A DNA stretch of 64,000 nucleotides, from positions 27,899,070 to 27,963,069 of the forward strand of contig OY726569.1 in assembly GCA_963383645.1 (NCBI GenBank), written 5' to 3'. Both the position numbers and the translations under genes were made by a program. Positions 57,490-64,000 of the stretch are shown here, one piece after another. Position 1 is the stretch's first letter, and each line of letters begins with the position of its first letter. Source of the DNA: Muscardinus avellanarius (lineage: Eukaryota; Chordata; Mammalia; Rodentia; Gliridae). The notes below the pieces were generated by a model. It searched no databases, was not told the DNA's origin, and saw nothing but the letters and a program-made list of their open reading frames with translations.

Positions 57490-57870
57490 TTGCGCAAGGT
57501 TTAAAACATTTGGTTTTTGTTATCTAGCTAACCACAACATTCTGGTTGGCCCCAGTAATCACCATATATGGCTCTCAGCTGTGTGTTCACGCCCTAGCCC
57601 TAGCCCCCACTAATGGCTTATTGGCTTCTGTATTTGGCTTGCTTGCAATAGCTCGCATGTTGATTGGGTTAACATGAAATGTGTATGAATCTGATTGGTC
57701 CCTTGTTATTATAAAAGTTCACTGTTGACTGGCCTCCTTGGCGCGCCCCTCCAGTCAGATTCCTAGAGTAAGGGTACCGCCGCTGGCCAGCTAATAAAGG
57801 ATTCAATTGGCACATTCCCTTGGACTTATGAGTCTCTCATTTCTCACTAAACCTGCATACACCATTTGGA
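57490..57870 (+). mobile_element. ERV1-like LTR
   Basis: LTR features in order: a TATA-type TTATAAAAG near 57710, then an AATAAAG polyadenylation signal near 57793, followed by a CT-rich U5-like end and, at ~57867, TTTGGAAGCCCCAGTGAG, which looks like the primer-binding and leader start of gammaretrovirus-like elements. Exact 5' boundary unclear. Confidence 0.65.
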
Positions 57871-58440
57871 AGCCCCAGTGAGATTTTTGAGAGAAGTTCT
57901 CAGTGGGAACCAAATTTTGCCTACTCGTGGCCAAGGGGGTAGAGGGGAGTTCCTGAGAAGACAGTCCTCAGCCTTGCTCTCTGACACCACCCAAATCCAC
58001 TTGTTCTGGCCTCCTGTTAGGTTTTGTAATACTCTGAAACAGACCCCACTCAGACCTTGGATGATGATTCGGAGCAGGAGAGCTGAACAAACTCCCCTTC
58101 GGGGCAGCTGCTGGGAGGTTTCTTCCAGCCCCGAAGGAGGAGGGTGTTAGGCATCCTGCCTCCCTCACCAGTCCAACGTTGGTAGAAGGTCTGGTACCCT
58201 CTGGAGGGACATATCTGGTGAGTCGACTTGTTTGGGAGGGATCAAGGTTGATTGGACGCAATTGGTAACCTTGGCCTCCAGAGGCTCGGGAGGTGTCCCC
58301 AGCCTCCTGGCTTCTGTTTGGGACCCCCGGGGATCTGGTCTCTGTTTAGCTGTTTCCCCATTTGTCTTGTAGTATGTCATCTGCCAGAGAAGCACACACA
58401 GGGCTGGTTACCCTAGTGCTTTGAATCAGTCTCTTCCACT
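57871..58440 (+). mobile_element. ERV1-like untranslated leader
   Basis: GC-richer region directly downstream of the LTR, consistent with the leader before gag. No gag frame is recognised. ORFs of 76-97 codons here are not convincing. Confidence 0.5.
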
Positions 58441-58524
58441 GAGTTGGGATGGGGCTTGTCTGGGCTTTGAAAGCTGGATGCTGCAGAGACAAAACTCCAG
58501 AGGCTGATAAGTAGGAGAGTGAGT

Positions 58525-58526
<2 letters not shown>

Positions 58527-58567
<41 letters not shown>
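58527..58567. repeat. (GT)n microsatellite
   Basis: GT tract at the tail of the next SINE. Confidence 0.92.
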
Positions 58568-58568
<1 letters not shown>

Positions 58569-58754
58569 CACTGGGGATTGAACCCAGGGGTATTCTATCT
58601 CTGAGCTATACTCCCAGCCCTATATATTTTCTTTATTTTGAAACAGGGTTTCTCTTAGCTGCAGAGGACCTCATTAAGTAGCTCAGGCTGGCTGTGAACC
58701 TACAATCCTCCTGTCTCAGCCTCCCAAGTACTGGGTGTGTAACCATGCCTGGCT
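58568..58754 (-). mobile_element. Older B1/ID SINE
   Basis: GGCACTGGGGATTGAACCCA to ACCATGCCTGGC, reverse. Confidence 0.88.
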
Positions 58755-58769
58755 GGGAGTCTCATTATT

Positions 58770-58980
58770 TTTCTTTTTTTGTGGTACTGACGATGGAACC
58801 CAGGGGCTTTTCTACCTCCCAGTTATACTCCCAGGCCTATTTTATATTTTATTTGGAAACAGCGTCTCACTAAGTTGCTGAGAGCTTCACTAAGTAGTTG
58901 AGGCTGGCTTCAAACCTGTGTGAGCCTCCTGTCTCAGCCTCCCAAGCACAGATTACAATTGTGCGCCACCATGCCCGGCT
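58770..58980 (-). mobile_element. B1/ID SINE
   Basis: GTGGTACTGACGATGGAACC to CACCATGCCCGGC, reverse. Flanked by GGGAGTCTCATT on both sides. Confidence 0.92.
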
Positions 58981-59075
58981 TGGGAGTCTCATTTTTATCA
59001 GACTAGGTCCAGGCAGTTAATACCAGCTGTCCAGCCTCTGGGCCATAAACAGACACTTTAACCTTATACTATTTG

Positions 59076-59292
59076 GCCATGTAATCCTACCATTCAGGAG
59101 GCTGAGACCGGAGGATTGTGGTTCCCAGACAGCCTTAGCTACTCAGTGAGGCCCTCTGCAAATTAGTGAAACCCTGTTCAAAATAAAGAATAAAAAATAG
59201 GGCTGGGGTGGCGTTCAGAGGTCAAATGCCCCCGAGTTCCATCCTCAGACCTGCAAAATAAATAAGTAAATAAATACATAAATAAATAAAAA
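59076..59292 (+). mobile_element. Older B1/ID SINE
   Basis: TGTAATCCTACCATTCAGGA to ATCCTCAGACCTGC, with an (AATA)n tail. Confidence 0.82.
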
Positions 59293-59490
59293 GTGGTCCT
59301 GGTCAGGGTTACATGGTGAATGCCTGCTTTGAAGTTTGGGGCATGTACTGTCCACTTGTGTCCTTGGTGAGTTTTCAGCCTTTTTCTATCTCTAAAAGAA
59401 AGTACAGGGATGTAGTCCTCTGGAGTATGGAGGTTTGGGTTATAACCCTTTTGTGTAATTGGTAATTAACTTCTAAGTGCAGGTGTTCGT

Positions 59491-60109
59491 ATTTATAACA
59501 TTTGGTGTTCAGCTGGGCTAACAGCCAGCTTTTTTCTGACAGAGGTCAATATTGGCTGCAGCTCTTGGCTGACAGCTTAAAGAGGATTTTCTTTTGCCTA
59601 GGTGTGAAGGCTTGTTCTTGTAGTAGTTAGTACAGCTCTTGTTGATGATTAATACAGGCTAAGCTACTGACTATTAAAATGGATAGAGTTAGGTAAATGT
59701 AAATAAACTGTCTAAATAAGAGCTAAACATCAATAGCCAAATATAAAATATATACTTGTGGCCATAGATGTATCTGAGAGCTAAATGTGCTATGTATCTA
59801 GATTCATCTAAATGACAAGAGTTTATAAGTTAAAAGTGTATGGGTTTTATATTTGTACATGAGCTGACCAATAAGATTTTTGTCATTTTGATCCAAAAAT
59901 TCAGCATTAAGACCTGGTTTATGAGGGGGATTGAACCTATATAGATAATAAGAGCTGTGTTAATTGCTAATAAGAATAAGCTTTCATACTTAGGCAAAAC
60001 AATAAAATCCTTTTCATGGCCTCTAAGCTGTCAGCCAAGAGCTGCAGCCAATACTGACCTCAGTCAGCTAAAGTTAGCTGTTCGCCCAGCTAAACATGAA
60101 ATATTAAAT
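59491..60109. repeat. Inverted repeat, ~90-bp arms
   Basis: Left arm ~59491-59586 contains ATTGGCTGCAGCTCTTGGCT and GACAGCTTA. The right arm ~60020-60109 contains its reverse complement (TAAGCTGTCAGCCAAGAGCT). Arms are imperfect outside this core; the loop is about 430 bp. Confidence 0.8.
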
Positions 60110-60135
60110 ACTAAATTCTTATTGTAGCTTAGTTT

Positions 60136-60530
60136 TTTTTATTGGTGCATTGTAATCATATATCACATTGGAATACAAGACTTGAGAGGATACACAAGCA
60201 CACATCATCCAATTAGACCTCATCCAGCACACATCATCCAATTAGACCATCCCATTCCCTCCCCCTCCCTCGATCCCATGCTTATTTGGTGATTAACTTT
60301 GATACATTTGTTTATGTACCTCCTCCGTTTTAAAGAAGCTTCATCCTCCCCTACTCCATACCCTCTGATTGGTCACCTTAGTTGCTTCACTGTAGGGCCC
60401 TTTCTATAGCTCGACCTCTTCCTGTTGCCCCTTTCCTCCTAGTTATTGCCGCTTAGGGGAAGCATCTGATTTTTATTTTCTGTGATATTTCTCTGTGCAT
60501 GCTGTGTTGCAAGTACTGATCCCACTCTTG
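60136..60530 (-). mobile_element. L1-like 3' end of the composite element
   Basis: The reverse complement ends GATTACAATGCACCAATAAA, matching the GAATACAGTGCACCAATAAA end of the chimeric L1s, and has a similar purine-rich GGGAGGGAATGGGATGG tract (near 60250). A 27-bp block (CACACATCATCCAATTAGAC plus spacer) is tandemly duplicated at ~60197-60247. Confidence 0.75.
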
Positions 60531-62350
60531 ACGGCCCCAGTAGTGGCCTGGCTACCCGGTGGACTGATCCAGACCACGCTGGCTCAAGCAGCAGCCTTGC
60601 CTGATGGGAAGCCCTGATTCTGGTTTCGCTGGCCCCGACACCGACCTAACCCCTCAGCTGGCTCCAATCCCAGCCTCGCTGGTCCCAGCACCAACCTAGC
60701 CTCAAGGCAGGCTCCGATACCAGCCTCGGTGGCCTCAGTAGCGACCTTGCCTCACGGAAGGCTCTGATGTCGGCCGATGGCCCCGGCACCAGCCTAACCC
60801 TTTGGATGGCTCTGATCCCGGCCTCAGAGGCCTCAGCTCCGGCCTTGTCTCACGACAGGCTTTGATACCAGCCTCGCTAGCCCCAACATCAGCCTAACCC
60901 CTCGGCAGGCTGCGATCCCGGCCTCGGAGGCCCCAGTAGCATCCTTGCCTCACTGCAGGCTCCGATGCCAGCCACTGGCCCCGACACTGGCCTAACCCCT
61001 TGGCAGGCTCCTATCCCGGCCTTGGAGGCCCCAGTAATGGCCTTGCCTCACGGCAGGATCCGATACCGGCTGTCGGCCCAGGCATCAGCCTAACCCCTCG
61101 GCAGGCTCCGATCCAGGCCTTGGAGGCCCTGGCACTGGCCTTAACTCGCGGCAGGCTCCACTGCTGGCCACTGGCCCCGGCATCAGCCTAACCCCTCGGC
61201 AGGCTCCAATCCAGACTTCAGAGGCCCTAGTAGCGGCCTTGCCTCCTGGCAGGCTCCTATGCCAGGGCCAATGACCAGCATCGGCCTAACCCCTCAGCAG
61301 GCTCCGATCCCAGCCTCGAAGGCCCCAGCACCGGCCTTGCCTCGCCACAGGCTCCGATCCCAGCCACGCTGGCCCCTGCACTCGTCTAACCCCTTCCCAG
61401 GCTCTTATCCCGGCCTCGGAGGCCCCAGCACTGGCCTTGCCTCACAGCAGGCTCTGATGTCATCCTCACTGGCCCCAGCACCGGTCTAACCCCTCGGCAG
61501 GCTCTGATCCCAGCCTGGAAGGCCCCGGCACCAGCTTTGCCTCATGGCAGGCTCCAGTCCCAGCCTCACTGGCCCTGGCCCCGGCCTATCCCCTCGGCAG
61601 GCTCTGATTCAGGTCTCGGAGGCCCCAGCACCGGCCTTGCCTCACGGCAGGCTCCGATGCTGGCCGATGGCCTCAGCATCAGCCTAACCCATTGGCAGGC
61701 TCCGATTCCGGCCTCAGAGGCCCCAGTAGCAGCCTTGACTCACGGCAGGCTCCGATGCCAGCCATTGGTGCCGGCACCAGCCTAAACCCTCAGCAGGCTC
61801 TTATCCTGGCCTCGGAGGCCCCAGCACCAGCCTTGCCTCACGGCAGGCTCCGATGCTGGCCTCGCTGGCCCCAGCACCGGCCTAACCCCTCTGCAGGCTC
61901 TGATCCCAACCTCAGAGGCCCCAGCACCAGCCTTGCCTCACGGCAGGCTCTGATGCTGGCCATTAGCCCCGGCACCGGCCTAACCCCTCGGCAGGCTCTT
62001 ATCCTGGCCTCGGAGGCCCCAGCACCAGCCTTGCCTCACAGCAGGCTCTGATGTTGGCCCTGGCTCTGGCATCGGCCTAACCTCTCAGCAGGCTCTGATC
62101 CTGGCCTCGGAGGCCCCAGTAGTGGCCTTGACTCACGGCAGGCTCTGATGCCAGCCCTTGGACCCGGCACTGGCCTAACCCCTCAGCAGGCTCCGATCCC
62201 GGCCTCACTGGCCCCAGCACCGGCCTAACCCCTCAGCAGGCTCTTATCCTGGCCTCGGAGACTCCAGCGCCGGCCTTGCCTCACGGCAGGTTCCATTCCC
62301 AGCTTTGCTGTGTCCATCGCCGGCTTCACCCCTCCGCTGGCTCCAATACG
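60530..62350. repeat. VNTR with alternating 50-bp units (100-bp dimers)
   Basis: About 18 dimers. Half-unit A reads CCTAACCCCTCGGCAGGCTC... and half-unit B CCTTGCCTCACGGCAGGCTC..., each about 50 bp and ending in GGCCCCAGCACCGG-type text. Counted on one well-preserved dimer at ~61780-61880, the period is 100 bp. Open frames of up to 119 codons across it (61000-62051) are by-products of the repeat. Confidence 0.9.
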
Positions 62351-62369
62351 AGCACCCTCTTCACCAAAC

Positions 62370-62960
62370 CAATTGTCCCACATTCTCGAGGGTGTGTGGT
62401 GGTAGCATTCTGCCCCTGGGGTTATTATTTCAAAGGTTCCAGGTGTAATGCGTCAGATCTCTGCCTCCCCTGAGTACTGGCCACTGCCATTGCCACTGCC
62501 TCCACCATTTCAAATCTTACCCAAGCTCTTTTTCCACTCGGAATGTTGTCCAGTGTTCCTAAGCATGTGCAACAGTAGCATTCGACATTTGGTGTAATTT
62601 CTCCAAAAAAATAAGGTTGGTAGGATCCAATTTCTGCTTCTCCTGAATACAAGTCTCCACCGCCATCACGGAGAACATTTTCAACACCGCCTTTCTCCTT
62701 GGTCTCTGCTAAACTCTCTACTTACAGGTGATGTCCAAGATTCTTAACAATATAGAGAAACAGCAGTCCTCCTTCACGGGGAATTTTTCCATAAGTTCCA
62801 GTTCATTTGGAAAAGTTTTGTCTGCATCTCCAGTATTCTGGCATCTGCCACGGCCTTCTTAACCCCTCTCTGATATTTTTCTTTTTTCTTTTCCTTTCTT
62901 TTTTTAAATAAGAGAAGACAGTATGTGTGGTTTGAGGAGGTAGTGGGATCAGGCACTCAG
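62370..62960. repeat. Three degenerate ~165-bp units
   Basis: Blocks such as GTAGCATTCTGCCCCTGG / GTAGCATTCGACATTTGG / CAGCAGTCCTCCTTCACGG and the pairs TCTGCCTCCCCTGAGTAC / TCTGCTTCTCCTGAATAC / TCTGCATCTCCAGTATTC recur in the same order at ~150-190-bp spacing. Confidence 0.7.
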
Positions 62961-62974
62961 TAGCACTGTGACCT

Positions 62975-63418
62975 GGCCCGGTTTCCCCATGGGTCCAGCG
63001 TGCTCCACACTACTCTGCCTGGGGCCCAGAGTCCTGCGACCCAGGCCCTGACTGTTCCTGGGTCCAGCGTGCCCCGTGCGACCCCTGTCCTGGACCCAGG
63101 GTCTTACTGGGCCCAGTTTCTCCAGGGGTCTGGCTTGCTACGCGTGGTCCTGCCTGGTGCCCGGGGCCTGGGGCCCAGGGTCCCGCGATCCAGGCCCCAG
63201 CTGTTCCGGGGTCCGGCATGCCCCGCGTGACCTCTGCCTGGGACCCAGGGTCTTACTGGGTCCAGTTTCTCCAGGGATCTGGCGTGCTATGCACAGTCCG
63301 GCCCAGGGCCCAGAGTCCCGCGACCCGTGCCTGGCTGTTCTGGGTTCCGGCATGCTCCTCGCGACCCATGCCCAGGACCCAGGGTCTTACTGGGCCCAGT
63401 TTCTCCAGGGGTCTGGCC
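62975..63418. repeat. GC-rich ~135-150-bp tandem units
   Basis: GGGTCTTACTGGGCCCAGTT followed by TCTCCAGGGGTCTGGC occurs at about 63101, 63250 and 63384. A partial first unit (CCCGGTTTCCCCATGGGTC) is near 62978. Together they form the sense-strand 5' end of the composite element. Confidence 0.85.
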
Positions 63419-63431
63419 TGTAGCTTAGTTT

Positions 63432-64000
63432 AAGGTTAAGAGAACCTATATCAATTTTCAAGTACACAAAAGAGTTATGGCCCAAAGCCTCCATACTTTA
63501 AAGACAAGTTTCCAACATAATTTCTAGCAGATAGAGATATAAAAAAGGCTGAAAACTTCCCAAGGACGTGGGTGGATGGTACAAGCCTCCTCTGAAGTGG
63601 GCACATGCTATGTAACCCCTGACCTCGTTAACCAAGTAACACATCTTGGTCATCAATCTAACAAAAAAGGCTAACACTGTGGAGATAATTGGTGGCCTGG
63701 GCCTGGGGTAGGTCAGGGAGAAAGGAAAAGATGATTGGCTAAGCAGGATGGGGAAAAGATTATGAATCCTTATAAAAACTGTTTTCTATGTTCAAAACTT
63801 CTGTGACTTATTTTCAAGTCACTCCACTGCCCCTCAAAAGCAGTCCTTCCTGTCCCTTTTATTTTTCTGCCTTTGTAAGAATAAAAATTACAGCAGAAGA
63901 GTTCTTACAGCAGAAGAGTTCGGGCTATTCTTCTAAAAATAGCTCAGAACAAGAACCCATGGCTACATCTCATACTGGTATGGTTTTACTGTCCCACCTC
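63432..64000 (+). mobile_element. LTR-like sequence
   Basis: TATA-like CTTATAAAAAC near 63770 and AATAAAAAT near 63882, spaced about 110 bp with a CT-rich stretch between, resemble an ERV1-type LTR U3-R-U5. It was continuous with 59293-60135 before the composite insertion. The window ends before a boundary can be seen. Confidence 0.45.

Larger units (their letters stand above)
60136..63418 (-). mobile_element. SVA-like composite VNTR retrotransposon
   Basis: A single 3.28-kb insertion delimited by a perfect 13-bp target-site duplication, TGTAGCTTAGTTT, at 60123-60135 and 63419-63431. In sense (-) direction: GC-rich ~135-150-bp units (63418 to ~62975), three degenerate ~165-bp units (~62960 to ~62370), a VNTR of 50/100-bp units (~62350 to ~60530), about 370 bp of unique DNA with a G-rich polypurine tract, the L1-type end ATGCACCAATAAAAA and a short A tail. 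It has no coding region of its own that I can recognise, so it would need L1 proteins to move. No such element is known to me in rodents. Confidence 0.8.

Noticed and set aside
2035..58567. CRISPR-like arrays
   Set aside because: Short regular repeats are dinucleotide or tetranucleotide microsatellites or SINE tails; there are no spacers, and the DNA is mammalian.
60930..62051. Open frames of 63-119 codons in the GC-rich array
   Set aside because: They follow the 50/100-bp repeat period and shift frame between units, with no conserved protein pattern.
63000..63433. Overlapping ORFs on both strands rich in Gly/Pro/Ser
   Set aside because: By-products of GC-rich tandem units, which contain few stop codons.

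Overview
The window is mammalian genomic DNA from the variable-gene part of a T-cell receptor alpha/delta (TRA/TRD) locus. All recognisable V genes lie on the + strand. Each has a short leader exon, a roughly 100-210 bp intron, a V exon with the Cys / W-Y-x-Q / D-S-A-x-Y-x-C framework, and a 23-bp-spacer recombination signal (RSS). The host is a rodent other than mouse or rat. This rests on dozens of SINEs made of a 7SL/B1-like half plus an ID/tRNA-like half, standalone ID-type copies, and a rodent-style L1. A squirrel-related or castorimorph lineage fits best, but that is inference.

V-gene layout: TRAV9-like (513-969), TRAV12-like (18670-19206), TRAV19-like (20702-21243), a V gene like mouse TRAV6 / human TRAV16 (25975-26399), a TRAV19-like pseudogene split by a SINE (27790-28226), TRAV22-like (32655-33156), a TRAV16-like pseudogene (35138-35450), TRAV23/DV6-like (38052-38562), TRDV1-like (42910-43450), a TRAV5-like pseudogene (50715-50965) and an unassigned TRAV pseudogene (52082-52355). 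The run TRAV22 - TRAV23/DV6 - TRDV1 matches the human order as I remember it. RAG would join these segments to J (or D) segments outside the window. CTCF-like motifs lie upstream of several V genes, and an oppositely oriented tandem pair lies at 46.9-47.0 kb.

The rest is mostly transposon-derived. At 6.5-9.6 kb (- strand) and 13.06-15.85 kb (+ strand) are two independent insertions of one ~2.8-3.0 kb chimeric L1: L1 5'UTR and ORF1, then an antisense piece of old L1 ORF2, then an L1 3' end and A tail. Between them is an ERV1-like gag/pol remnant. Older L1 pieces, MIR, MaLR-like LTRs and many SINEs fill the gaps between V genes. From 53.4 kb onward lie an L1, an RPL9 processed pseudogene, nested SINEs and an ERV1-like LTR with its leader.

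At 60,136-63,418 is a 3.28-kb composite element flanked by a 13-bp target-site duplication. On its sense (-) strand it carries GC-rich 5' units, degenerate ~165-bp units, an ~1.8-kb VNTR of 50/100-bp units, an L1-like 3' end and an A tail. Its architecture resembles the primate SVA/LAVA elements. It is the best candidate in this window for an undescribed system.
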